Shown piece after piece: positions 1 through 10,559 of a DNA stretch of 64,000 nucleotides (position 1 is its first letter; each line of letters starts with the position of its first letter). This DNA comes from Artemisia argyi (lineage: Eukaryota > Streptophyta > Magnoliopsida > Asterales > Asteraceae). The DNA is taken from contig CM060702.1 of assembly GCA_030686995.1 (NCBI GenBank), forward strand, positions 67,086,440 through 67,150,439, read 5' to 3'. The notes beneath the pieces are model-generated. The model was given only the letters and a program-made list of their open reading frames with translations. It searched no databases and was not told the origin of the DNA. A program made the translations under genes and the position numbers.

Positions 1-880
1 TTTCATGGACCGTTAATTACAGTACGAGCGAGAGTGAGTGAATAGATCTATTGAGGGTGACTCCTCCATTCGTGTTTGGGTTGCTCCAACTGAATTACGA
101 ATGCATTTCATGTCTAACATATTACGAGTGTCTGGTAAACACTCACTTGGGGCAAGTTTTAGTACGTCTAGCTTCGGGGTCATGAGCTTAAGAGCCAATG
201 TGGGTTTCATTATTGAAATCTTAGTACTTTACTTTATACTTGGGCTATTGTACATACAAAATTACTTATAAATTCCTGATACTTTTTCATCATTATTACT
301 ACTGAATTACGATGCCTTTGCATCAAGTATTATTACTGAAATACGATGTCTTTGCATCAAGTCTTACTACTGAAATACGATGCCTTTGCATCAACTTTAT
401 TACTGAATTACGATGCTTTTGCACCAAACTTATTACATTTGGCAGTGGGTTGTAAACACACAGGTTACAAGTCTCTTATGACGGGACTTGGAACTGAGTG
501 GATTTACGATGCCTTTGCTGGGACAACTTCATCCATATGCATTACATTCTTTTTCACAAGACTTTATGAACTCACCAACCATTGTGTTGACACTTTAGCA
601 TGTATTTTCAGGTTATAACCAATGGCACGCTACAGGAGGTTTTGGCAGGGCATGGCATGGTCATAGAAGACTCTGATTATTCATTTGGGGACCGTTTTAA
701 ACTATTTTAAGGGCCTACTTCCGCATTACTTTTAACAATGTAAATTCAACATTTTGATTTAACTATTTTATTCTAAATGATTCAAGTGCAAACCATTTTT
801 GAACATGTGTTGTAATACCAATTGAGTTACACCCCAGCTACATGTATGCTTCCGCTGGACCCGACTTTGGGGGTGTGACA
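1..880 (+). mobile_element. 3' part of a Ty3/gypsy LTR (plus-oriented fragment)
   Basis: The segment ends in GGGGGTGTGACA at 880, the expected 3' end of a gypsy LTR whose other copies in this window read TGTAACACCCCC on the opposite strand (40439, 31799). About 425-860 is an inverted copy of 2755-3190, which belongs to a minus-oriented LTR of the same family, so this piece is plus-oriented. The 5' end lies outside the window. No coding capacity is credible; the short ORFs here are chance. At 880/881 it abuts a minus-oriented LTR fragment directly. Confidence 0.6.
298..431 (+). repeat. Tandem repeat, about 33 bp x 4
   Basis: Four successive imperfect units of about 32-34 bp share the core TGAAATACGATGCCTTTGC, followed by ATCAA and a variable tail. 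They lie inside the plus-oriented LTR fragment. The core word GATGCCTTTGC recurs once more near 508, suggesting local amplification. Confidence 0.85.
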
Positions 881-1420
881 ATAAACAATGATGACAATCC
901 CATGAAATGCAGGTAATCAAACATACCAATGAAATGCAGGTAATCAACCATACCAATGAAATGCAGGTAATCAAACATACCAATGAAATGCAGGTAATCA
1001 ACCATACCAATGAAATGCAGGTAATCAACCATGTAAAGCGAGTAATGCGTTTAAGTAAAACGAGCATGTATTCTCCCCCAAAGAGTTGATAAAACAATTA
1101 AAAGAGTAGGGGCTATGACTCACCTGAAGCTGATGTTACTGTGATGAAGTGAAATGAACAACAATGAACGGTAAGCTGCCGCAACCTAATATGAATGATA
1201 TGAACGATCTAATTTAGATCATGAAATGATGTTGCAGAAATGATCCGACGAGCGCCAATCTCTCGGATTACCGTTAAAATAGTTTAACTTATGAGAATAT
1301 GAAATAAAAATTTCGGACATGAATAGTGTTTTGTGAATAGTAAAAGTGAATAGTAACTTTCTGAGATAAAATTTGGAATTTCGACGTTTGAAACAGGACA
1401 TGAAATTACGAGTTGTGACA
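881..1420 (-). mobile_element. Ty3/gypsy 3' LTR fragment, internally deleted
   Basis: Read on the minus strand, the LTR starts at 1420 with TGTCACAACTCG. It is preceded by a purine-rich tract (AGAGGGGAAGAA) that fits a polypurine tract. Bases 883-1213 match 3266-3617 and 1214-1420 match about 5358-5544. Compared with the longer copy at 2755-5544, about 1.7 kb is therefore missing between 1213 and 1214. The internal side, to the right, carries a decayed pol end. This is the 3' LTR of a minus-strand element. Confidence 0.75.
895..1033 (+). repeat. Minisatellite, 27 bp x 5 (copy A)
   Basis: Five units contain AATGAAATGCAGGTAATC followed alternately by AAACATACC or AACCATACC. The array lies inside the gypsy LTR. 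It recurs almost identically at 3290-3418, and a diverged relative fills 2120-2560. Confidence 0.95.
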
Positions 1421-1439
1421 TTCTTCCCCTCTAAAAGGA

Positions 1440-2095
1440 ACTTCGTCTCGAAGTTCAGTTAATGTTGGTCTCAGAAGTTTTATTGGTAAAAAGATGATGA
1501 TATGTGAGAATTCCAGCGAACTTTCACGGTAGGAATTCGACTTTGCTTCAACTGTTTGACCACACGGTCCATGATTTCTGTTGGTTCGCTTACAAGGTCT
1601 GTGATTGTCATTTGGGTTGGATCCCTTCCAATGGAATCATGAGTGACTCATCTGAAAGTCATTTCTGGGGATTTGAAATTGTGAAATATGTTGGTATACC
1701 CTACTGTTTTCTAACAAGGCTCAAATCTGACGGCCTCTAGGCCTATTCTGTCTGAAATATTAAATGGTCCAGTGTATAACGATTTTAACTTCCCGAATTT
1801 TTCTGAATGGTATCATGCCTTTCCTAGGCAGAACATTCAACATGACTCTGCCACTAACTTGGAATTCCAATGGTTTACAACTTATCAAACTTGTAACTGA
1901 TTCCTGATTTGTAGAAAATTCCTGGTTATATCATGAATGCCTACTGGACTAGTGAGTTGGGCTTTTCCAAATTTCGATCCATCAATGGATGTTGGCACCT
2001 CGACCATAGAGTGCTCCAAATGGTGTAGTCTCTAAGCTCGTATGGTAACTATGGTTGTAAAGGAATCTGATTTATGGCAAATGGTTAATCCAACT
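1440..2095 (-). pseudogene. Ty3/gypsy pol, integrase C-terminal end (decayed)
   Basis: Translated on the minus strand in shifting frames, this stretch gives typical Tekay/Del-type pol C-terminal blocks. In order from right to left these are a GKAQLTSP-like block (about 1965), KPLEFQVSGRV (about 1860), a GPF/Y-like LYTGPF (about 1775), DESLMIPLEGI (about 1635) and EIMDRVVKQLKQSRIP followed by VKVRWNS (about 1510-1580). The frame then runs as ELRDEVPFRGEE into the LTR at 1420, the usual gypsy layout in which pol ends at the polypurine tract. Stops and frameshifts interrupt it many times, so it is dead. Integrase catalytic residues, RT and RNase H are absent. The family assignment is firm; the exact clade is inferred. 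Confidence 0.8.
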
Positions 2096-2119
2096 ATTTC
2101 TAGAGTCAATCACTCATGC

Positions 2120-2560
2120 GATGCAGTTAACCATACCCAATAAATGCAGGTAAATCGATACCCGTTGAATGTAGGTAAATCCATACCCAATGCAGGTAAA
2201 TCCATACCCGTTGAATGTAGGTAAATCCATATCCAATGCAGGTAAATCCATACCCGTTGAATGTAGGTAAATCCATACCCAATGCAGGTAAATCCATATC
2301 CAATGCAGGTAAATCCATACCCGTTGAATGTAGGTAAATCCATACCCAGTGCAGGTAAATCCATACCCGTTGAATGTAGGTAAATCCATACCCAATGCAG
2401 GTAAATCCATACCCGTTGAATGTAGGTAAATCCATACCCAATGCAGGTAAATCCATACCCAATGTAGGTAAATCCATACCCGTTGAATGTAGGTAAATCC
2501 ATACCCAATGCAGGTAAATCCATACCTGTTGAATGTAGGTAAATCACACATACCTATGAA
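2120..2560 (+). repeat. Minisatellite, alternating 21/25-bp units
   Basis: About 18 units alternate between CAATGCAGGTAAATCCATAC and CGTTGAATGTAGGTAAATCC-type sequence. The bias of the repeat keeps several minus-strand frames open (translating to repeats of MDLPTFNGYGF and similar), but these are not genes. It is related to the 27-bp arrays at 895 and 3290, and is likely an expanded LTR-internal minisatellite. Confidence 0.95.
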
Positions 2561-2754
2561 ATGTAGGTACTCACATACCTATGAAATGTAGGTAATCACA
2601 CATACTTATGAAATGTAGCTACCGGTTCTTAACTTAGGCAATCTGTAAATAGTTTAAATTTATGGCCTCATGTCCATGAGTAAATAGCTAGTAGGCAACA
2701 AGTGAATAGTATTGTACTCGGATAATCAAACAAGTATTTAGATAAAGCTGAAAA

Positions 2755-5544
2755 TGCATACATGTAGCTGGGGTGTAACTCAATTGATATTACAACACAA
2801 GTTCAAAAATGGTTTTCACTTCAATCATTTAGAATAAAATAGTTAAGTCAAAAATATTGTATTTACATTGTTAAAAGTAGTGCGGAAGTAGGCCCTTAAA
2901 ATAGTTTAGAACGGTCCCCAAATGAATAAATCAGAGTCTTCTATGACCATGCCATGCCCTGCCAAAACCTCCTGTAGCGTGCCATTGATTAATACCTGAA
3001 AATACATGCTAAAGTGTCAACACGAGGTTGGTGAGTTCATAGAGTCTTGTGAAAAAGAATGTAATGCATATGTATGAAGGTATCCCAGCAAAGGCATTGT
3101 AAATCCACTCAGTTCCAAGTCCCGCCATAAGAGACTTGTAACCTGTGTGTTTACAACCCACTGCCAAATGTGTTTTGGTTTGTGTGAACAAAATAATGCT
3201 TGAATCTCAATTCAAAGATAAGTGTAGCAAAACCGCTATGTAAACAATTTTCACAATGAGGTTATATAAACAATGATGACAATCCCATGAAATGCAGGTA
3301 ATCAAACATACCAATGAAATGCAGGTAATCAACCATACCAATGAAATGCAGGTAATCAAACATACCAATGAAATGCAGGTAATCAACCATACCAATGAAA
3401 TGCAGGTAATCAACCATGTAAAGCGAGTAATGCGTTTAAGTAAAACGAGCATGTATTCTCCCCCAAAGAGTTGATAAAACAATTAAAAGAGTAGGGGCTA
3501 TGACTCACCTGAAGCTGATGTTACTGTGATGAAGTGAAATGAACAACAATGAACGGTAAGCTGCCGCAACCTAGTATGAATGATATGAACGATCTAATTT
3601 AGATCATGAAATGATGTTGGAAATGTCCATGCACATGTTTCCTATACCACTCTACTCTTTGAAAATACTTGTTGTTATCAAAATATACATTTTCCAAGAC
3701 TTAAGAAAAATATGGCTATTAGAAAAATAAAACTAGTTGCAATATATATACTTATGTATATATCGTATGTACCAATGTTTGTGTTGAAATCCTCGGTTTG
3801 AAATCCTTGAAATAACGTCTTGTAGCCATAAAAATATACTTGAAATCACTAATACTTCATTTGTTATGAAATTGAGCACTTGGTTAATATTTCTAGAAAA
3901 TCTAGAATTTAGTACGTAGTGTTATTATTATTATTTCTAAAAGCTGCCAATTATAGAGGATTTTTGCCGATATTGAAACATAAATATCTTTGTCATTATT
4001 AGTCCGTTTTACTTGTTCTTTATATCCACGGTTACGTCTTAGTATGTAGTAATATATTTTGGAAATCTTGGCTCCTCCGGGTTACGTCTAAAGCCTCTTT
4101 TTGGCCGACGAAAAACGTCCAACAGCATGTATTTTTTCGGAAAATAGTTTTCGTCAAAAAACTTGCTAAAATCATAACTTCTTCGTTATAAACTCTTTTT
4201 AATCCGTTCTTTCGCCTACGGATTCATTTTTGAAAGTATTTTCTAAAATTTTTGCCAAAGTTTACTTTGTATTTACTGATTTTCCAGAATTTAACAAAAT
4301 GGGACAGCATGTTTATATAAGTGTTACAAATCCATTTCCAAGGTTCAAAACTAGTTTCAACCTCAACCAAAACTCTTGCAAACACCACAAAGCTATATTA
4401 ATCCTACCATACACCTTCTTAGGGTGCCATGGGTTCCTAATGACTAGTAATCAAGTTAATTTAACAAGGGAACACCTAAATCACAATCTAGGGTTTGTAT
4501 GTTTCAAAAGTCTTCAAAAATAAAGTGGTATAACTAGTATGAGCATGAAATTAAGCATGAATACCATGAGATATAAGTGTTAATTAGAAGAAAACTTGAA
4601 AATAAATTTGTATACTCACTTTGAAATATTAGATGATTAGATGAGGCAAAACCTTGTGTTTCTTGTGTTTTTGTTATAAGATTCTTGATTAGAATGACAA
4701 AAGGAACAACTTTTATGCTTTGATCTTTGAAAAATAATGGATCTTGATCTTGATATGAAGTTGGGTCGTGGGTTTTGATGTAGGGAGGAAGAAGAAGAGA
4801 AAAACTTCACTTTTTGATTATTAGGAATGAATATAAAGGTGTTATTGATGTTTATGTAGGAAATATCTCATCCAATGGCATTTTGGTAATTAATTAGTCA
4901 AGTTGACTAGATATTTTGGGGGGGGGGGGGGGCTGCACATGTGTATAAGTGGATGGGTATGTGAGAAGCTTGGTGTTATCTGGTTCAAGGAGTCGGTTTT
5001 GGTTCCGTTAATCGCTAAACGTAAAGTTTTAAATCGCGAAACATAAATTCGGGTATCGTAAAAATATGAAACTTGAAAGAATGACTAAACTTGTCAAAAT
5101 ACTCCATAATAAAATATAAAATGAATGGTAAGTTCCATCGGGTTGCTTAAATGCTGTTAAAACTGGAAACGCGGGTTAAAAACGCGTAATTCGCGTAAAA
5201 CGCTGAACTGGAAAACGTAAAATTCCAAAACTTTTAGAATTGTCGTAAAATGAAAGAAAATCATATTTTTATTGTTTATAATGATTTATAGACATATCGG
5301 GATGCCGGAAGGACGTTTAAACCTGAATGTAAATCTCGGACACGGCTTCGTGATTTTTGCAGAAATGATCCGACGAGCGCCAAACTCTCGGATTACCGTT
5401 AAAATAGTTTAACTTATGAGAATATGAAATAAAAATTTCAGACATGAATAGTGTTTTGTGAATAGTAAAAGTGAATAGTAACTTCTGAGATAAAATTTGG
5501 AATTTCGACGTTTGAAACAGGACATGAAATTACGAGTTGTGACA
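2755..5544 (-). mobile_element. Ty3/gypsy LTR (minus), nearly complete
   Basis: Read on the minus strand it starts at 5544 (TGTCACAACTCG). The stretch 4980-5544 matches 43010-43576 closely, and about 2950-3050 matches 40670-40760, so it is the same LTR family. The first plus-strand bases expected, TGTAACACCCCC, are missing. A TTTATATTC stretch near 4830-4840 on the minus strand could be the TATA region. A run of 13 G lies at 4920-4932. No coding region is seen in it. Sequence after 5544 is not pol, so this may be the 5' LTR or a separate solo LTR. Confidence 0.65.
3290..3418 (+). repeat. Minisatellite, 27 bp x 5 (copy B)
   Basis: This is a second copy of the 895-1033 array in the same orientation, with the same alternation of AAACATACC and AACCATACC. 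Flanking sequence on both sides is also shared, showing that the array was copied with its LTR and did not arise twice. Confidence 0.95.
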
Positions 5545-5931
5545 GCAGTCGTGTTTAAATAATGTGTGACAAACTTGACTATATAATTTAGCCACATACG
5601 TAATTACCATATATCTATTTTGGTCACACTCTTCAATTGTGTGACATATATTTGTCAAATATGTATATCTGTAGTGTGACTAATGTTTAAAGCTGGTTTG
5701 TATGTGTCACACGTCCCAAATTAAAAGTGGCTAAATGATCGAAAAATATTTACCAGTTACCCTCTAGTCACATAAATACACAAATGTGTGACAATAGAAT
5801 TCCGAAATGGTTACACAAGTCGGATCAAGTATGGCTGTTTATTTTATTCTGGTACATTTAATCACGTAAAAATGTTACCGTGTGACCGTTCAAAATCGAC
5901 CATGTGTGACGAAAGGCAGTTTTTTTACCAG
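5545..5931. repeat. Intergenic segment rich in GTGTGAC words
   Basis: GTGTGAC or its complement GTCACAC recurs about ten times in under 400 bp, in both orientations (for example near 5571, 5624, 5639, 5675, 5706, 5788, 5880 and 5905). Dense short direct and inverted motifs of this sort are known from subterminal regions of CACTA-type transposons. No terminal CACTA sequence or transposase is seen, so the assignment is only a suggestion. Confidence 0.3.
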
Positions 5932-6506
5932 CGAAGTAAGCCATAAAGTGGGTTACCTTAGTGTGAAGGGTAGTATGAACATTGTAGGGTAGTACATGGG
6001 ATGATTTGAATAGTGAGGGGTGCAAGATGAGCCTACTTGGTCTTATCAGTGTACTACCAAGGGGGCATGGAGTATCTCCCTCAAGGTGAGTGTTTCCAGT
6101 TTCTTAAAGCCTTTTGTAAATAAGGAAATGTAGAGAAACTGGAAGAGCCCTTGACTGGATGGTTGGGTTCCCAATGAAGCCATACATCTGATTCATCTTG
6201 GCTGTTGTGGATGCTGGTTGAATGGCCTTGATGAGTAGATGATATGGAAATGTAGTTGGATGGTTTATGGTGCTTTAAAGGTGAATTCAGTGTCCACTGT
6301 TGTGTATTGATAGTGGTTTGTGACCTGTGAAGTTCTGTTAGCATTTAGCTTCTTGCTGTTTGATATTGATAGTAGTATTGACTGTTAAGAGTTGTATTGT
6401 TTCTTTTATATACTGATTGGGGGTTGTCCTAATCTGTTGAATGGTGTTGTGAGTTGTTTTATAGTTTGATGAATAATATATATTTAACCTTTTGCACCAA
6501 AAAAAA
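5932..6506 (+). other. Unrecognised segment ending in an A tract
   Basis: This stretch separates the GTGTGAC region from the Copia-2 ORF and ends TTTGCACC followed by nine A at the exact point where the Copia-2 frame begins. That is compatible with the 3' end of a truncated LINE or SINE or a retrocopy. I could not find a matching target duplication upstream and no RT motif is visible. The 87-codon minus-strand frame here has no recognisable content. Confidence 0.3.
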
Positions 6507-8162
6507 GATTCTACTGCTGGATCTAGTGATAAAGCTGCAACTGAGGCTATGGTGTTGTTAAGAAAGAAAACATCAGAAGTTCAATCTGAATCACAACCTC
6601 AACCATCACAACAATCATCACAACCAAGTCAACCACAACCACAATAGCCAAAATCCACTATAACACCTCAATTACCAAGACTACCTATGAAGGGAGTAGT
6701 AATCAAAGAACTTGTTGCTCCAAAGAGACAAATAAGTTCAATCTCATCTTCTTCTACTACTGATAAGGGAAAAGGTAAGGCTGTTGAAGAACCTATGCTA
6801 GACTCAGATAATGAAGGGATAGACTATAGACAAATTCATTTTGAGCATTGGCCTAAAGAGATGCAGATTGAGCATGATTCAGTTGTAGCGAGGGAGGAAC
6901 AAGAAAAGGAGGACATGGTTGAACAACAACTGCTTGAACAAAAAAAACAAAAGGTTGAAAAGGAAGCTGAGGATATGAAAAGATATGAGGAGTGGGAGGA
7001 AGAAAAGATAAGAATAGATGCTGATATTGAATTGTCCAAGTTAGTAAAGATTGAAGAACAAGAAGTTCCTGAATTTGATATTATGGCTTGGATGAAAGAA
7101 TTTATAGCAATGAAAAAGAAAGAAGCTGCTACTATCTGAAAGAAAAAGAAAATTCTCAGAGGACCAACTCCACTACAACAAAGAAAAGAGCATGAGAGGT
7201 GTCCTAAAAACATGAAGGGTTGGAAACTGGTACAATTAAAACACAAAACAGATCAAGAAGTTTTCAATTTGTATCAACAAGCTAAAAACGAGATAAATAC
7301 CTTCTTTCCTATGGGTTTTGAAAGAGACGGAGAACACATTGCTCATTTGAATAAAAGAGTGGCATCTGAGAAAGTTAGTGAAGCAGAGCTTAAAGAAGCA
7401 AAGGTTATTGAAGAAGAAAAGACTTCTTCTAGAAGAGGTACAAAAAGAAAGAGTGTAAGAAGGAAGACTTTTGCTAGGAAAAAGCCGAATGTAGTAGAAC
7501 AGAGCAGTTCAGAATATGAGGATAATGAGAAAGATGATAGTAGATCTGATGAAGAGAAACTAAGAGTAATGGCTCTCACATTTGTTTCACCACGCACAGA
7601 ACCAGAAGTCATAAATGCTAAACCTCTAAGTGTTAAACATCCTTTACTAAAATACATTGTGGGGCTTAGAAGCTATAAAGGGAAGAATATGCTTATGTGG
7701 GCATTTGAAAGAACAAATGGCTTATGGAATCATTTCATATACTTTGAGCAGATGTTATATCATATGGATAGAGATGATGTGTGTACTCTCTAGAAGCTTT
7801 ACAAGGAAAAGTATGGTGAAATTAGACCAGAAGAGGCTTATGAAAGGGTTATCTACTATTATTTGAAAGTTATGTTTGAACCACGTGATGCTGACTTGGA
7901 ATGGAGAATACTGAAGGCTGGAAATGTTCAAAGTTGGTACTTCAATCAGTCTTGCGGTGTTCATGCATTAACAATTGGAGGGTCAACCATCTACATGCTT
8001 GCTGATAAGGATTATCCAGTACTTAACTTTCATACAGCTATTATTCATCAGATGTTGAAGCCAAAAATGTTACACTTACAATATGAGTTTGATATACAAG
8101 CTTATAAATTGATAACCAAGTACGAGAAGATTCTTAAAGAAAGTGGTAAAGTCAAGAAGTAA
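6507..8162 (+). pseudogene. Copia-2 third ORF (post-pol), 5'-truncated, three stops
   Basis: One reading frame runs through the whole segment, interrupted only by TAG at 6645, TGA at 7137 and TAG at 7791, and ends at TAA 8160. The product is strongly charged: a Gln/Pro/Ser-rich start, a Glu/Lys-rich coiled-coil stretch (about 6880-7130 and 7340-7440), a basic patch with KRKSVRRKTFARKK (about 7440-7485), then a globular C-terminus. The C-terminus resembles that of the Copia-1 third ORF in layout: an acidic run, a block with LKAGNVQSWYF, then YMLADKDYP against FMLVEKEYP in Copia-1. It sits directly before a polypurine tract and LTR, the env position of Sireviruses. All three stops are explained by single transitions from Gln, Arg or Trp codons. 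Function is unknown. Confidence 0.75.
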
Positions 8163-8235
8163 GTGTTTGGAAGCATCCTCCTCGTGTTTATTCAAGCTTT
8201 GAAAAAACTTAATGATTTAGAGTTAAATATTAAGT

Positions 8236-8247
8236 TTAGGGGAGGAT
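8236..8247 (+). other. Copia-2 polypurine tract
   Basis: TTTAGGGGAGGAT lies immediately before the LTR start TGCTGGG, and is nearly the same as the Copia-1 tract TTAGGGGAGGAT. It would prime plus-strand DNA synthesis during reverse transcription. Confidence 0.8.
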
Positions 8248-8499
8248 TGCTGGGTTTTGAGATTCTTCTGCTCAGGATTTATCTAAGTGTCAAACTACTG
8301 CTGCTGAGAATCTACTGCTGGTATAATGAAGCTGCTACTAGTGTAAACAAACTGCTGCTAGGTGAATCAGCTGTTGAAGACTATGCTGCTTAAAGAGATA
8401 ATATTGTATAAACAGATGGATTATTATGGAATAGATTGTATGTATATCTTATACGATTAGAAAGATATTATCTTGTGTAGAAAGTTATTGTAAACCTAA
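8248..8499 (+). mobile_element. Copia-2 3' LTR, left part (interrupted)
   Basis: The LTR starts with TGCTGGG after the polypurine tract and resumes at 27396 after the G element. Both parts together, less the 5-bp duplication, are about 496 bp, close to the 475 bp of Copia-1. Bases 8400-8490 resemble the Copia-1 LTR around 14650-14710 (ATAGATTGTATGTATATCTTAT-type sequence). The words ACTGCTGCT and CTACTGCTG are repeated several times in 8268-8392. Confidence 0.85.
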
Positions 8500-9890
8500 T
8501 GATGCTTGGGAATTGCACCAGGCTTTACCTCTCGAGGGATCTCGAGAAGCTTACAACCCCCACCAGGCAGTGTACCTGATCGTTGTAGTATAGTATAGTG
8601 ACAAGTACTGGGGGATTGATCATTCAACTCAGGAATAGTGTCGCTAGGATTAGAAAGCCTAAAAACTAGGTATAGAGGTGAGGGGTGATTCTTTTTTGTA
8701 TTTTTATATTTTTATAAAAGCAAGTAAAATCTCGGGTTTCGGAAGAGTGGACGGAATTAGTTGCTAGCCAACTAACCCAATAACTAAAGATGAAATCAAA
8801 ATAAAATAACAGAAATGTAAATAAAGCTAATTAAACTAGTGGTGTGAACAATAAATGGGAGAATTGTGTTTACTTAGATTTCACTACCCCCTAGATATCT
8901 ATTACAGGTTAATTGTTTGTTACAGTTGCGTGGATGACGGGTTATATTTCTTAATACCAATCGTGTGGTGGCGTACGTACTTCCCCAACTCTATAAGCTC
9001 CTACTTCACTCCTATGTCGAGCCTGCAAGAAGCTCCTAACATGGGATCACTAGAATTCACTCATGCATTAAATACAGCCAGTTCATGTTTCTTAAGACGT
9101 TCAAGCAAGTTACACAATGGAAGTCTGCCAGTTTTCTTAAGCCTAACATCGAAATCATTCATCCAATACAACTATAAACAAGCAATCAACCTATAATCAA
9201 CATTTAGGTTTCATTACATCTAAGCAAACACACAAGAGATCTAGCCTAGCATGTTAAAATCAAGACAAGCGTAAGATATATTCAAACAACACATAGACAT
9301 ATTGAATGAATTGAAAGGATACTTATCTTAACTGAACATGAAGGGTTTCAAGGGGTGAAAACCCTTGAAAATACTATAAAAGTCGTGCTAGGGTTTATTC
9401 TAGTCGACCCTAAAATTCTACACTCTTTAAAATGAAAATTACAAAGATTATATACAGATTTCCTAAGGTGACGGTGTCAAGAAGAAACTTTTGACGCCGT
9501 CAACCCGCCGCCCATAATATTCTCGGATCGCCTAGATCCAGATCTGACGCCGTCATGTGTAATGTTGTTCTAGGCCGTCGCCACTTTTACTCTTGACGGC
9601 CATGCTTTGACACCGTCACATTTCTACTGGACCGTCACCACTTTTGCTCTTGACGCCGTCATCAAAATGCTCTTGACGCCGTCAGGTACAGATCCCAGCA
9701 AGGAAAATTAAGACTTTGCCGTTTTCTTCACTTTAATGCTCCAAAAACGTCCAAAATGCTTCCTTTTCCAGAATTCACTCCAAAAGTACCTGAAATCACA
9801 AAAGGAACGATTTAGGGCAATATTTGATCAAATAAATTCAAATTCGGGCTTAAATGACCCCCTAAAAATAGATCATTTTTCGCCTCATCA
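8500..9890 (-). repeat. G element 3' LTR (1391 bp)
   Basis: On the plus strand the LTR runs from TGATGCTTGGG to GCCTCATCA, so the ends are TGATG and CATCA. It matches the right LTR apart from a 20-bp indel near 9072 and scattered substitutions. A minus-strand TATA-like box is at about 9448-9458, and the TGACGCCGTCA cluster lies upstream of it in the sense direction (9469-9684). The 113-codon plus frame in it is chance. Confidence 0.9.
9469..9684 (-). promoter_or_regulatory. Cluster of TGACG/CGTCA palindromic sites in the LTR
   Basis: TGACGCCGTCA occurs at 9492, 9545, 9651 and 9674, with variants TGACGGTGTCA at 9469 and TGACACCGTCA at 9608, plus extra half-sites. TGACG is the core bound by TGA-type bZIP factors (as-1-like elements). 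The cluster begins about 15 bp upstream of the LTR TATA-like box in the sense direction, as expected for an enhancer. Binding is inference. Confidence 0.6.
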
Positions 9891-9925
9891 TATACCCTTA
9901 CACTTGAGATTTGCTTGTCCTCAAG
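9891..9925 (-). other. G element polypurine region and hairpin
   Basis: On the minus strand, CTTGAGGACAAGCAAATCTC followed by AAGTGTAAGGGTATA ends exactly at the LTR start. The GAGGACAAGCAAA block next to the polypurine tract is characteristic, in my knowledge, of Tat/Athila-type gypsy elements. CTTGAG and CTCAAG can pair. Confidence 0.7.
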
Positions 9926-10454
9926 AAAATGCGCTTTTATTCTAATCAAAATACAAGTTAGGGGTCATTTAAAACTAATATAAAAGTAATTACAACAAAT
10001 AATCGTTCCACTAAAGACCAAAGACAATCACGGAGGTCATACACTAGCACCTCATAAATAGTGTTTAGATACTCACATCTCTCGGGTGTAATAAAGTATA
10101 TATCACAATATGCAAATGGAAAACATCTCTCACTACCTGTCATAGCAAAATAGATTACCATAGGCTTGGGAAAGGATCAAACCTCCACCACACAGCGTAA
10201 GCACCTAGGATAAACTATCAAAGAGGTCTTTCAAAGGGTTATAACGTTAGGTGTAGAGATATGGAATACACGGTTTTGTTGGATAGGGCAATCTTTACTG
10301 GTGGCTAGTTAATCATCTTGGTTAATTACATGTACAATATGGCGTTGCTAAACCAAGAATAGACTCGACTTAAGCTAATAAATGAAAAATAACAAAAACT
10401 TAAAACAAACATAGAATGAAACGGGATGGTAGTCCGTATGTTTTTTTCTCTTTT

Positions 10455-10515
<61 letters not shown>

Positions 10516-10519
10516 TTCC

Positions 10520-10559
<40 letters not shown>

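Noticed and set aside
298..1033. Tandem arrays considered as CRISPR
   Set aside because: Units are contiguous without unique spacers, and the context is plant LTR DNA.
2110..2551. Three overlapping minus-strand ORFs of 116-145 codons
   Set aside because: They are open only because the minisatellite unit lacks stops in these frames; the products are low-complexity repeats.
7343..7657. Minus-strand ORFs opposite the Copia-2 third ORF (also 6836-7246)
   Set aside because: They are Ser/Phe-rich shadows of a Lys/Glu-rich sense frame. Unlike 21129-21587 they have no promoter or separate position.
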